A stretch of DNA of 64,000 nt from Siniperca chuatsi (Eukaryota > Chordata > Actinopteri > Centrarchiformes > Sinipercidae). This document shows positions 46,995 through 58,530 of the stretch, piece by piece. The notes below the pieces were generated by a model that saw only the letters and a list, made by a program, of their open reading frames with translations, did not search any database and was not told where the DNA came from. Numbering within the stretch: the stretch's first letter is position 1; every line of letters starts with the position of its first letter. A program made the position numbers and the translations under genes. Where the stretch lies: the NCBI RefSeq assembly GCF_020085105.1, contig NC_058043.1, positions 16,514,667 to 16,578,666 of the forward strand, written 5' to 3'.

Positions 46995-48165
46995 TTTAAA
47001 CAAAGACAAAACAACAATTATTTAGTTGGCATTCAACAATGATGTCATTGAATGCTAACAGTGTATATATTGTTTTACATATCGTATTATATTTTATGTA
47101 GGATAGTGCATAGTGTTGTATCGTGTATATACATATTTACACATGTAATTTTTTTTTCTTAACATGGTGCAACCTGCTTTTGCAATACTGTATTTAACTA
47201 TGGTCATGCTAATAAAGGAATTTTGGATTTGAATTTGAATGCTTACAAAATAGGGTGTCTTTAAACCATGAAATCAAGTACAGTAGAAGATACGATTAGC
47301 ATTAAAATAAAGACTGGGAACCCTAAAGACATGTTTCAACTTTTCAGAAAGACCAATGAACCCTCTATGGGAAAACAAACGGCCAGGTACCGACAGTGTC
47401 AGCATGTTGCCAGCTATCAAATAAGTCACACACAACAGTGATGTCACGGTGTCCTGGAGTACACCTGTACATCACCAGGGACTGCAGATGGAAGGTAATC
47501 AGCAGTTGAATAAGGTACAAAGCATCTCTTCTCTTTGCTTGAGAGTCGCGATTTTTGTACATGGTCCCTGACAAAAAAAGTGATTTACACACACACACAC
47601 ACACGCTCCTTTCAAAGAACATAGAAAGATTCAAATGTTTGATTTGAAAAATAAAGAATTGAAACTGCTAATGCAAATAATATTTCCCCAAATCCAGATA
47701 CAAATCACAGGATTCACTTTCACTTATGCACCTACAAATTCAGAATACAAAAATAATGTATTTGGATATTAATCCCAGAAAGTAACAGGAAATAACCTTT
47801 GACCCATTCTGAATGTTAGTGTTAAATTATGAGATGGTCTGTATAGGTAAAGATCCCCTCCAGTTATGTGTTTGTGATGGTTTTGGCTAAAAAAAAAAAA
47901 GTTCAATAAATGACTTACAAGCACATCTAATCATGCTCCTTAACTGATCAAATCCATAATCTATGAATATGCAAATGTGTTTCCTTTCAAAAGTTTAACT
48001 GCTGGACAAAAACTGTCTCCTACGTCACCTTTCAGTGCATGTGCACTGGGGGCTTCAAGTTACCACATCGAACTTCACACATATTGAACCACAGTAGGCT
48101 TCAAAACTAGTTGTGATGTCACAAAATCCTGCTCCTACATACACATCTTAAACTCAGATTTAAAG

Positions 48166-48967
48166 AAAAGTTTGACATTTTGGTTTATACGCTAATCTGG
48201 GAGTTAGATGATAAGATTGATACCACTTTCATGTCTGTACGGTAAATATGAAACTATCACGAGTAGCTGGTTAGCTTAGCTTAGCACAAAGACTACAGCT
48301 GTGTCCGGATGTCCGCCATTTTATTTGACTTTCTGAATCTTGAGTGTGTAAATGTATCCGCTATTTTGTGCCCTCAATGGAACGAAAAAAGGAGTGTTCG
48401 TGACATGGACGATCCCACAATGCAATGCGCCAGATTTTATAGATGCAAAAATTACCATTATGCGATTTAACAGTCAGTGTCAGTGATGACGCAAAATGAT
48501 GATGATTATTATTAAGTGTCAAAAAAATCTCAATTTACTGCTCACTATTGAGAACATGATTGAGAGTATATTGTATAGGGATTAGAGTATAAGTGAATGA
48601 GGGAGTTATTTTGGACACATCCTAAAACTTCCAGTAACGTCCTCCGCTGGTTGCCCCTAGTCCGGCACATAACCTCCAGTAAAACATCCAATTGTCGTTT
48701 TTAAACTTTGGTTTTTGTAAGGATTAAACAAAATAGATATAACGTGTTAGTTAGAGAGCTTTAGCTGGGAGGTGGATTTTGTTACCTTTGGACAGAGCCC
48801 GGCTAACTGTTTCCCCCTGTTTCCAGTCTTTATGCTAAGCTAAGCTAACCACCTGCTGACTGTTGCGCCATAGTTACCATCCACACATGAGTGGTATCAA
48901 TCTTCTCATCTAAGTCCCAGCAAAAAAAAAAGCGAAGCAGCGTTTTCCTCAAAATGTCTAACTATTC
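48166..48967. mobile_element. Foldback DNA element of about 800 bp
   Basis: The ends are inverted copies: AGAAAAGTTTGACATTTTGG at the left against AAAATGTCTAACT at the right; GTTAGATGATAAGATTGATA (48203-48222) against its reverse complement at about 48893-48914; and GGTTAGCTTAGCTTAGCAC against TGCTAAGCTAAGCTAACC. The middle carries CCGGCACATAACCTCCAGTA. It is noncoding. An isolated end of the same element is at 61693-61716. Confidence 0.65.
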
Positions 48968-49439
48968 TAGGTGAGCACAGAGAAACTAAAGTAGATGAAT
49001 GTGAAAACAGCCTTTTAGTGTCAAACTCGCACATGCATTACAGTGAAGGTCAAACACCACATTTTTGAGTGGAGGGCGACTTAAATAAAGCATTAAATAA
49101 AAAAGGCATACACACATTCACGTGTAGCTCCCCCCAAAAAACACTGAAGGGAATATGTACAGTAAAATCACGACGGTAGATCAGGGAAAAGGTGCGTTTT
49201 CCTCCCAGTCCAGTGGGTTTTTTTGCCCCTCCTCTCCGTCCGTCAGGCAGGCACACCTTTCCTCTCTGGTCCTCCAGCGTTTCTTACCTTCTTGTCGCTC
49301 CTCTCAGCCTCGTTGTCTGGCGGTGAACTCTCACCCCAGCTGCTTTGGAAATGTCATACAGGCAGAGGCCCGTGCTGCAGTAGGGGGGCGTAATAGGAGG
49401 AGAAAAAAATAACAACATTTTTTTTTTTTTTTTTTACTG
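48968..49439 (+). other. Region upstream of frs3, promoter-like
   Basis: No coding exon was seen. Pyrimidine-rich, CpG-containing text around 49195-49330 (TTTGCCCCTCCTCTCCGTCC) suggests the frs3 promoter or first-exon area. A T-rich run lies at about 49420-49435. Confidence 0.35.
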
Positions 49440-49597
49440 CTCTCACTGCATCTTTTACTCGCTTCTCTGCCGTGCAAGCGCCACATCCCGCTACCAGCAG
49501 CAGCAGCAGCAGCAGACGCCGATAACTACTCGCAGTCTCAATGCTTATTTCGCATTAGGGCTAATATATATTAAAAAAAAAAATCCGTGCCAGACAT
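49440..49597 (+). other. frs3: Probable frs3 first noncoding exon
   Basis: A GC-rich stretch with a (CAG)7-like run at 49495-49514 ends with CCAGACAT|GTGAGTAGC, a strong donor after 49597. The 5' boundary is unknown. The connection to the exon at 51161 is inferred. Confidence 0.4.
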
Positions 49598-50438
49598 GTG
49601 AGTAGCAAACCATCGCTGTCGCTCTCCACCTACCCCGTTGACTGCTATGTGCTCACGCTATTGTATCCTCACACCAATGAGAACAAATGGTCATTGAACC
49701 GTGTCGTTGTGCGTTTAATGTCAGTGTGCTGGTTTCGTGGTAGCATGGCTGTGCTGGAGTCTCTGCACACTGATGGGGCAGATGAAGCCTCGCTGTCGGC
49801 TTGTTTTGGAGCTCTGCGTCGGCTTGGCTAATTGAGCGAGAGAGAGAGAGAGAGAGGGGAAAAAAACAAGGCTGTGATTTTTCTGCAGTAAATAGCTCAG
49901 ATGTGGAGGGAAAGCCCGCTCAGTCACCGGCTGTATGACAACGTGTGTAACGTGTAGCCGAGCTCTTTAGCCTGCTCGCATTTGGTTCAAGGTAGCTGTG
50001 ATTTGGTGTGTGGAGTCCAAGCCTGGCATCTCCAGTCAGATGTGGAGGCCCAGGTTAGAGCTCACATAATGCGGCGGTGTTGATCCGAAATGTGTGTGGA
50101 GGCTGTGTCAGAAATAACAGGATGATCACTGGTGGACATTGTTGTCTGTGTAGTGTCCTGTGCTGCAGTTTGTCTAGAGCTCAAATCACAGATGTGTACG
50201 ATTGTTTTGTATATTTGATGTGATAGTCCAGTATTTTTTTCCCCCACATCTAAAGATGCACAGCTGGCCTATGTTGACGTTTAGTTTGTGATTTCCAGTA
50301 ATAACTTTACAGGAAACTCTTACTTACTCTTTTAATAATTTGTAGTATTGGGTTTTTGTATGGGTTATTTGTGAATGTATATAGGAGATGTGCGACAAAA
50401 TACTCTCAACTCAAAAGCCCACTTACTAGCTTTTCAAC

Positions 50439-50748
50439 TAGGGATGCACTGGTCCAACTTTTTCTCTCCCGATACCTCAACTCAGATTATCTGCCAATAC
50501 CAGTGCTCAATTTAAAATCTAGGTACCATTCAGATTATTTTTATTTATAGCAATATAGGGATTGTTGTGGGACTAGCAGCCCACCTTGAATGAAAGAGTG
50601 AAATGATTCATTTTAAAATAAAATTGATTGAGAATTGAGAAGTTGGATTTAATGTGGATTGGTTGTGTCATGGCCGATACACAATCTGCTAAGTGAGGTC
50701 AGTCTCGGCGCTGATGCTGATTTGGCGTATGGAATCGGTGCATCCCTA
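50439..50748. mobile_element. Non-autonomous hAT-like element with TAGGGATGCAC termini
   Basis: Left TAGGGATGCACTGG and right TCGGTGCATCCCTA are inverted repeats with two mismatches. Flanking octamers TTTTCAAC and CTTTTAAC agree at six of eight positions, consistent with an 8-bp target duplication as made by hAT transposons. It is about 310 bp with no transposase. Confidence 0.65.
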
Positions 50749-50962
50749 CTTTTAACCGCATCTCACGGTCTTCATCAGGGAATGAAGATGTTTACTTCAT
50801 TATTTAGTTATACATAGGAGATATTTTATAATCTTGACAGACGAAAGATAAAAAAAAAATCTCAACTGTCTAACTCTTTCCTAAAAAGTCATAATGCTAA
50901 ATGTTTGATAATCATGATTTTAAATATCCTTAATCTGTAGTTAATTTGAAAGCATTTGGCAG

Positions 50963-51030
50963 TGGATAGTAGTGAGGTGACAGGAAATGAGGGGAGAAAG
51001 AGGAGAGATGACATGCAACAGGTGCAGCAG
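50963..51030 (-). mobile_element. Antisense SINE tail fragment
   Basis: The reverse complement gives CATGTCATCTCTCCTCTTTC and CCCTCATTTCCTGTCACCTC, the same tail type as the SINE at 25672-25835. Confidence 0.45.
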
Positions 51031-51160
51031 GTTTACATCTCCAGGATGCCAGGAGTCCACCTATATTTCTGCTCAAATTAGCTAAATTTATATTTGCTTG
51101 CAGTTTATGTCTTCACGTACAAGTTTTATATCTAAACCTGAATGTTGTTCACCGTTTCAG

Positions 51161-51286
51161 GGAGGAGAACATCATGCTTTTCTTGAAGATGTTAGTCCAA
51201 CAAACTAACAGTCTTGTGACGACGATGCCCAGTCGAAGATCCTGGGATTGAGACGTGAATCCCTTTACACTGATGGCCTGGACTGA
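51161..51286 (+). other. frs3: Probable frs3 second noncoding exon
   Basis: Bounded by TTTCAG|GGAGG and GGACTGA|GTAAGAAG. It contains a short upstream ORF beginning ATGCTTTTCTTG. It precedes the first coding exon by about 130 bp. Inferred from splice signals only. Confidence 0.4.
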
Positions 51287-51440
51287 GTAAGAAGTTTGTG
51301 TGTGCCTGTTTCCCGAAGTGGACGTTCAGTGTTGTTTTGTCTGAGTTGAATAATTGGAATAATTGGCATTAAATTCCTGATCTTGTCAGTGGCTGATGAT
51401 GTTCACTTCCATGACAGGTTTCAGCTGGCCTGCTGAAGCT

Positions 51441-54400
51441 ATGGGGAGCTGTTGGAGCTGTCTGTACAGAGACCCCATCCGAGACAACCATCTCACCAAA
51501 TTTAAGGTCATTAATGCCAAAATAACTTTAAATTCAACACATAACTTCAGATCTGTCTGGTTTTGTGATTTTTTTTTTTTTTTTATAACAGCACCACTTG
51601 TACTGTTTGTTTCCATGGGTCATTATGCTGTAATAAACTAATGTGTTTTACAGTGTATTGCAATAATCTTCACGTTATATTTCTTCTCCCTGTCTTAGGT
51701 CACCAATGTGGACGATGAGGGCAACGAGCTGGGCTCTGGGATCATGGAGCTCACCCAGACCGAGCTCATTCTTCACACGCGTAAGAGGGACGCCATCCGG
51801 TGGCCGTATCTCTGCCTGCGCCGCTACGGCTACGACTCCAACCTGTTTTCTTTCGAGAGCGGTCGTCGCTGTCAGACTGGGCAGGGTAAGCTACATTTTC
51901 TCTGTGTCTCTGCTTCAGTAACACAGCTGTCGAGTCGTGATGATGATGGTTTTTCAATACATATCATCATCTACCATTTCTATTTTCTATTTAAATGTAC
52001 TAGTGTGGTGTTGCTTACTAGGCTTTTTGTCACTGAAGACATTTTAACATGTCACAGTGTGCATGCTGCTCACTGTCACACTGTCATGGCTTACTGGGAC
52101 ACTTGAATAGAACGGAGCCATCGTTAATGTTATTAGGAACACCTGTGTTTTTCCAACTATGACAAGTCAAAATAACTCCTGTAAAAAAAAAAAAGGCTAA
52201 TGACCCGTCAGAGGTGGAGTGTCGGGAACCAAAATGAGCATTGGGTGCAACAAATGCTCAATTAATTCCATGTAGTGTGTCATAGTGAAAGACAACCGAC
52301 ACAGCATCTGGGACGCCTCGTAACATCCCGATAAGAAGCATTTTGTCAGCTTCTCTTGTCTTGTTTGACAACTTTTACCATGTGCTGTGCGACATCGACC
52401 CACAGGAGCACAAAGCGGTCTTTCGTGTATAACTGTAAGGGTCAGGTTATGCTCGTTCAGAACAAATATAAACTTTTCTGATTTCCAATGTGGTCGGACA
52501 GCACGTCTTATTAACTAGTTCTGAACAGCCACACTCGAAAGTGGAGTGAAAAGTCGGGAGGGGACCCGATATGGTACGCTTAACATGAAAATTGAAAGAA
52601 ATAGTTGTCAGGAATGCACAGAGAGAGCTTGAGAGAGAAGCTCAAACCCTGGCTCCTTTCTCACCTCCATACAGCTGGCCAATCATTGCGTGAAGTGGGT
52701 GGAAATGTCGGATCGTCGATTTACGGAAAGTTACAGAAATGGTCGGACACAACCTTCCCTTTAATCTGACGTCGGGAAGGTGCCTGGAGACGGCGTTTCC
52801 AAAACTGTTCGACTATCCCACAAGCTGCTCTGACCGAATATACTGTCCCCTTAAACACGGGAGAAGTGAAAGAGGAATGACGGTTCATTTTATATCAGTG
52901 AACATATAACCATTTGAGTCAGGAGCATAATACCAAATGAATCACACCTGTGGATGCGACATCACCCTCTGCTCACAAACAGTATGTACGCTGTGCAGCA
53001 ACACACTCTTTCTTTCACAAAACTATGTAAACATTTGTTGTTTATTTCTGTCAGGTGTAGTAAAGTGGGTCTCCGTGGTGGAGAGGAGGTTGTGTGACTC
53101 AAAAGACACAAATATTGTAAAGTCTTATTTCAGCACAAGTTTTACATGTCGCTTGTGTTCCCCCATGTTGTGTTACTGGACAAGAGCCTTTGCATGTGTC
53201 CCTGTAACCATAATATAAACTAAAAACTTGTAACATAAACGGTACGAGTTTGCCAGTTTTGATCGATTTACTGAAGCAATAAAACATGTTAAATATTTTG
53301 CCACAGGAACCTTTTTTTAAGGGGTAAAAGGATCAAATTTAACTTTGTAAACCTAAAGCCAAATTGTCAGTTGACTATTTATTGATATGGTGTATTATCA
53401 GTATTTATAAATCATTTATATAACCATCTATAGTTCAGCCATGGAGTTAGAGATGGACTTTGTCTTTTCATTGCGTTATTGGTGACTAATTGTAGCCTAA
53501 TGATTTTGTTCTTTTGCTTGTTTGATCAGGAATCTTTGCATTCAAGTGTTCCCGGGCAGAAGAGATCTTCAATCTGCTTCAGGAGCTGATGCAATGTAAC
53601 AGCATCAACGTGGTGGAAGAGTCGATGATGATGAGTCGCGGTGGTCACACACCAGAGATGGAGATGTCTCGCACGCCACAGACTCCCAACAGTGAGTCAC
53701 ACCACACACACACCACACACAAAAGTAGGAGTCCTGCTAATTATACACTTAAGATTTACTGTAGAAATTGCATGCAGCAATACAGCAGTAGCCTAAATTT
53801 AGCAGAATTTGTCAGCCATTAACAGACAGAGGTTACATTTTTCACTTCATATGGCCAGTTAGAGCAGGGTGAAAAGTTACTATTATGTCTTTAATGTCCT
53901 CATAAAGATTGTATTGTGACAAGATTCTTGTATTTAGATATCGTGGGTCATAGCTCACCTGTTTCAGTGAATAGCAAGTTATATTTTATTGGGCGCCTGT
54001 GGTTCAGGAGGTGGCGCGGGTAGTCCACTAATCACAGGGTTGGCAGTTCGATTCCCAGCTCCTCCTGTCCACATGTCGAAGTGTCCAAATTTCTTCCGAT
54101 GGTTAGGCCAGCACCTTGCATGGTAGCGCTTCGTCATCGGTGTGTGTGTAAATATAAGTGCTATATAAATGCAGCCATTTACCATATGGAATCTGACACA
54201 GTGTGAGATCTTCAATTATTGAGAGAATCTACTTTTATTTTTTAATTCATGATTTTAATCTAAAACACAATATGACTATTTAAATGAAAACATGAATCAT
54301 GTCATTTTGAATACTCTGTAACCTCTTTCTATCGAGATAATGTTGTGGTCAGTATTATAATATTGTTCCTAAAATGTGGCTGGACCAAGTAAATATGATT

Positions 54401-57002
54401 ATGATAAACAAATAACATAATAAATAAAAGTTGAAGTGAAAAGTCTTGTGATTAAACTTGCAATATTGTACCTTGATTTTTACATCCTCATATCATCTGG
54501 CTAAACCAGTTTTTGTATGTCTCAAGCAGAATGTTAGAAAATAGCAAGTCAGTGTTAGAGCTATGTTTGGCAGCTGGCTCGTCTCCATGTTGGCAGGCAG
54601 CACTTTATTCAGTATCAGATCTGCTGTAGATCCACTGGATCGCTTTTGTTGCCTCTGATGATGATGATGATGATGTTGACGGTGGTGGTTGCTGTACTGC
54701 ACCTGGTCTTAAAATGATTGCTTTGGTGTGGATGCATCTCTTTTTATTTGGCATCATATTCTTGTTGACAGCATTCTGCAGTTTACCAGGTAACAGACAA
54801 AAAAGGGAAACAGAAACGTGTGTTAAACCTTTTTTGGAATATGTTCGTTTAGGAGGATTTTCTGTATACAAAGTGCTCTATAGCAGTGAGAAGAAAATTA
54901 CAGAATTTTGGAGTTAAGTATGAAATTCTGATTTTGTTTGCATCATTTATATTCTCTTAGAAATGATTAGTCTCAAAAGCCATTGACAGGAAAACCCCTT
55001 CGGTTCCACTGAATTATACTGTTCAGAACATCTAAACAAAGTCTAAAGGTGTCATCTGAAATATCAATCTCCCTCAGATATGGCACTTTAGCCCTAATAA
55101 AGTAAAGTGGGTGAACACTTGGGTTTTGATTGATCTTATTTGTAATTACATCATTATTGTTATGACAAAATTAGTGATTTTATTTTCTCAGAGAACGTGA
55201 TCATTAATGAAATGCTAGTATTTTTCAGTCAAAAGGCTGAAAAGGCTCTTTTGAAAACAAAAGAAGAGTGTAAATGACAAAATGCATTGACTAGATGTAT
55301 ATTTACTGCAACTTCTTTTTTTAAAGCTTGATACTATTCATGACACATCATTTTCTCTGAGTTTGGCATGTTTGCACGTGTCGAGCACACTGAATCAGGG
55401 TTCCACCTGATTTCAGAAATATCGCCTCGCATTTCTTTGTCGGCGACTTTATATTGTCACATAAATGTGTTTGCAGCTCCAGCGTTCCCTGTCCAGGCCT
55501 TTCCCAATGGATACCCTGGTTATCCAATCAGAGGTGATTCCTCCCAACCCTCTCTTGCTGATGATCATGGACATAGCCTCATGGGTTTGGAAGACCAGGT
55601 AAGACATATCCATGCTTCGTATAGTTCACTGTGTCTGTGCTAGTTCTCAGTTTGACCTTGTGTTTATTTCCCCTAACAGACCCACACCTATGTAAATACT
55701 GTTAGTATGGAGGGGGATCTCTCTATGCGTCACTGTGTACACTCCCTGCCTGAGGTGCGGCCCAGTACTTTCCCTGAAACAACACGGGGAGCCATGCCCG
55801 TCGGGGGCCAAGGAAATCCGCAGTCCAACCTGCGGTGCTGTCCCCTGGAGGAGCATAACGATCCTCAGGTGTTCTTACAGCCGTCCTCACAGGAGGTCAA
55901 ATTCATGCTGGGCCCCACTCCAGCACAACGCCATCTGCTGGAGAGAGAGAGGGAGAGAGAGAGGGAGAGGCATGGGCACAATCCTCACAACCTTCAGCCA
56001 GTAGAGGGTGCAACAGGCTCAGAGACGGAAGGAGACGAGCCAACTATGCACCTGTGCAACTCTCACTCCTATCACCATTTCCATCACCACACGCACCGGC
56101 ACCCAGGCCTCGAGCACCCAGACAGCTGCCAAAGCGGCGAACTCACCTACGAGAACATCAACGGCCTGAGGAGCGGCCGGAAGCAGCGGCTGAGTCCCAG
56201 CAGCGTGTCGCAGTCTGTGGGTTCAAGCAGCAGCAGCAGCACTGGGGACAGTCACTCCCACTCCCTCCTGCACCCACACGCCCACGGCCCGTCATCCCTA
56301 CCCCCGCAGGGCTACGCCTGCGAGAGGGGCGTAGGTGGAGGTCATCGTCGAACAGCTCTGCTTAACTATGAGAACCTGCCCTCTCTGCCGCCGGTGTGGG
56401 AGTACAGCGCTCTGCAGCGGGATGACGAACAGGAAGAGGAAGACGATGAGCAGGATGAGGAGGAATACGAGGAAGAAGAGGAAGACTTTGACGAGTACGA
56501 GTTCTCAGAAGGCCCTGGGACGCCCAACGGGTACCACCAGGATGGTCGGGGCATCCACAGAGACGCCCTGCAGAACTATGTCAACACAGAGCAGGTCCAG
56601 CCGCCCCGGCTTCGACACGCCTGCCCCCCGCATCCACGGTCATGTCAGCCAGACAGAGGGGGGCGGATATTTAGCTTTGATTTCCGCAGACGATCAAGGT
56701 CAGGGGTTGGAGGCTGTGAGCACGGCCACATGCCTCCGTCGCGGCAGCTTAATTACATCCAGGTGGACCTAGAGGGAGAACCTCCCTGCCAAGCCCTCAG
56801 CAGTGGGGGTGCCCAGACCCAGCCACAGCACCAGCGCCTACCACCCAAAAAATGTGGCCCACAGGCACCCCGGCGCAGTGAATGCTACGCAGTCATTGAC
56901 CTAAAGAAGACCGCTGCCATGTCCAACCTGCAGAAAGCTCTGCCCAGGGATGATGGGACTTCCAGAAAGACTCGCCACAACAGCACAGACCTGCCTCTGT
57001 AA
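51441..57002 (+). CDS. frs3: Fibroblast growth factor receptor substrate 3 (FRS2-beta / SNT-2)
   Basis: Membrane-anchored docking protein that links FGF and neurotrophin receptors to GRB2 and SHP2. Exons 51441-51506, 51699-51885, 53530-53691, 55477-55598, 55680-57002; 1860 nt, 619 aa (human FRS3 492). MGSCWS gives an N-myristoylation site. A PTB domain spans about residues 14-116, with WPYLCLRRYGYDSNLFSFES and IFAFKCSRAEEIFNLLQ. GRB2-type sites are YVNT (183), YENI (336), YENL (409) and YVNT (479); SHP2-type sites are YIQV (538) and YAVI (582). The C terminus DDGTSRKTRHNSTDLPL is as in mammals. The extra length is low complexity: an Arg-Glu dipeptide run (about 266-276, from a GA repeat), a His-rich run (about 309-320), Ser runs, and an acidic block (about 427-453). 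FRS3 rather than FRS2 is favoured by nearby tomm6 and by VFNFDF-like SFDFRR text. Confidence 0.95.
52120..52930. other. Uncharacterised sequence in a frs3 intron
   Basis: The block opens with TATTAGGAACACCTGTGTTT, similar to a known repeat start. It continues with a non-AT-rich stretch (CCCGTCAGAGGTGGAGTGTC ... GACGTCGGGAAGGTGCCTGG) that lacks a coding signature. It could be a decayed DNA transposon; I cannot assign it. Confidence 0.3.
53991..54180 (+). mobile_element. tRNA-derived SINE in a frs3 intron
   Basis: GGGCGCCTGTGGTTCAGGAG carries an A-box-like start and GGCAGTTCGATTCCCAGCTC a clear B box. They are followed by TCCACATGTCGAAGTGTCC and CAGCACCTTGCATGGTAGCG, the standard body of an abundant fish SINE. 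The 3' end is TGCTATATAAATGCAGCCAT. Confidence 0.8.
54655..54676 (+). repeat. (GAT)n microsatellite
   Basis: About seven GAT units inside a frs3 intron. Confidence 0.8.
55939..55970 (+). repeat. frs3: Coding (GA)n-type repeat in frs3
   Basis: A GAGAGAGGGAGAGAGAGAGG-type tract is translated as alternating Arg-Glu in frame. It is a microsatellite inside a coding exon and likely length-variable; any change of six bases keeps the frame. Confidence 0.85.
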
Positions 57003-57294
57003 ACGGTGTTCAAACTGAAGAGGAACGATGAAGACAGATGAAGGCTTATCCTCAACTTAGCACACTGGACCCTTCACTGTCATCCATCCATTCAACTGTC
57101 GGGCTGACTAATACAGTACAGGTACCTAATTAGAAACTTACTGAAACCTATCTGTGCATATAAAAGGAAATGAGAAATCTCTGAGGAGAATTTGCCATTT
57201 TATTCTGTGTTATTTATTAGATATGTGGTGTGACACTCCAAATTGGCAATTTTTACTGCAAATACTGTTAGCTGGATATATGGATATTTATATA

Positions 57295-57312
57295 TAAGCA
57301 TAAAACCATGTA

Positions 57313-57343
<31 letters not shown>

Positions 57344-57370
57344 GTGCGTGTGTGTATGGTTTTATGCTTA
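57295..57370 (+). repeat. Inverted repeat flanking a (TG)n tract
   Basis: Perfect 15-bp arms TAAGCATAAAACCAT (57295-57309) and ATGGTTTTATGCTTA (57356-57370) enclose a 46-base loop of mostly TG units. Confidence 0.9.
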
Positions 57371-58524
57371 GCTATGACTTAGAGCAGAGATCTCTGTTTT
57401 CAGTGGAAGCAGTCATTGCCATATTGTATTAGCAAATTCTAATTCATAAACCCATCTCCACTCAAATATTATTGTTCATTTACTTATTCTTCATCCATGT
57501 GGTTTATTACTTAAATACTATGAGAGTCAAAAATAGTTGTTGGCATGAAGGAAGGTTAATGGTTCCTCCGAGATACTGGCCAATATTCATACCTCATCAC
57601 AAGCATATAAGTCTAATAGTGTGGCTAGTAGAAGAGACCATTATTTGTTATTATATGCCTCTGGAGCATTTTGCACACAATCCTATGGAATTGTATTTTA
57701 TCATATTTTAGGAATGGTGTCGTCCAATCCAAGAAAAATTTAATTAAATGAACAGAAGAGAAGGTGATATTTAGAAAATTATACTAAACTGAATGATGGT
57801 AAAAGTAGCACACATGGATTAAAACGAGCTTTGGCTCCCTCCTATCCACATGCAGCAAACGAAAAAGTAGCATATCATCTTCGATCACACCTCCTGCACA
57901 TCATCCCAGACCTGCAGGAGGTCCACACGGTTTACGCTTGTCACGTTGCACTTTTGACCCAGGGTCCCTGAAGCGCTCCTTGTCTCCACTCCCACTCTAC
58001 TGGAGCCACAGGTTCGACCGTGTCCTTTTACCAAAAGCAGAGGGGGCCAAATATTTCATGGACATTCTTAGTCAGCATTGTAGATAGTTTATTTACATGT
58101 TTTGATGGAGACATCAACAACCTACAATAGTGGCATTAAGCTATAACCTCACATAAATTGTGCTGAATCTATAATTTGTCAATTATCAGGTGTGAATGGT
58201 CTGTTTAAAGGGTAATCAAGTATGTTGCAAAGTCATGCGGTGGAGATTTTTGTGAGGCTTTTTAATCAACCTTAGTCAGATATTTATTTATTTATTTATT
58301 TTGTTATTTATTTGTTTTTTTTAAATAAAAAAATTAATAATTTTGTTTTCCATGTAATGACCAGCGTTTTGTAATCCAGTTGGTAATATGGAGACCAAAG
58401 TTTCACCTCAAATTATCACTGGACACTGGTGTATTACTGTTATAACTGTGCTTAATTATATTTTGAAAAAAGAAAGACTGTATTTATATTTAAGTGCCAA
58501 AACTTAATTGCAAACTGTATGATG

Positions 58525-58530
58525 AATAAA
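58525..58530 (+). terminator. frs3: Candidate poly(A) signal, frs3
   Basis: AATAAA about 1.5 kb after the frs3 stop; other AATAAA hexamers occur further downstream near 60967, so this is a candidate only. Confidence 0.35.

Larger units (their letters stand above)
57003..58530 (+). other. frs3: frs3 3'UTR (minimum extent)
   Basis: Begins after the frs3 stop and runs at least to AATAAA at 58525-58530. It holds the inverted repeat at 57295-57370. No ORF of note. The true 3' end could lie further right. Confidence 0.5.

Noticed and set aside
53991-54180. Functional tRNA gene
   Set aside because: A and B boxes are visible but the cloverleaf is not complete and the body matches a SINE; it is a retroposed element.
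56054-56772. ORFs of 103 and 145 codons in other frames over the last frs3 exon
   Set aside because: They are shadows of the GC-rich, low-complexity frs3 reading frame, which carries all conserved tyrosine motifs and closes correctly with its upstream exons.
51441-57002. frs2 instead of frs3
   Set aside because: The PTB domain alone fits both, but neighbouring tomm6 and the compact pattern of GRB2/SHP2 sites fit FRS3 better; a phylogeny would settle it.
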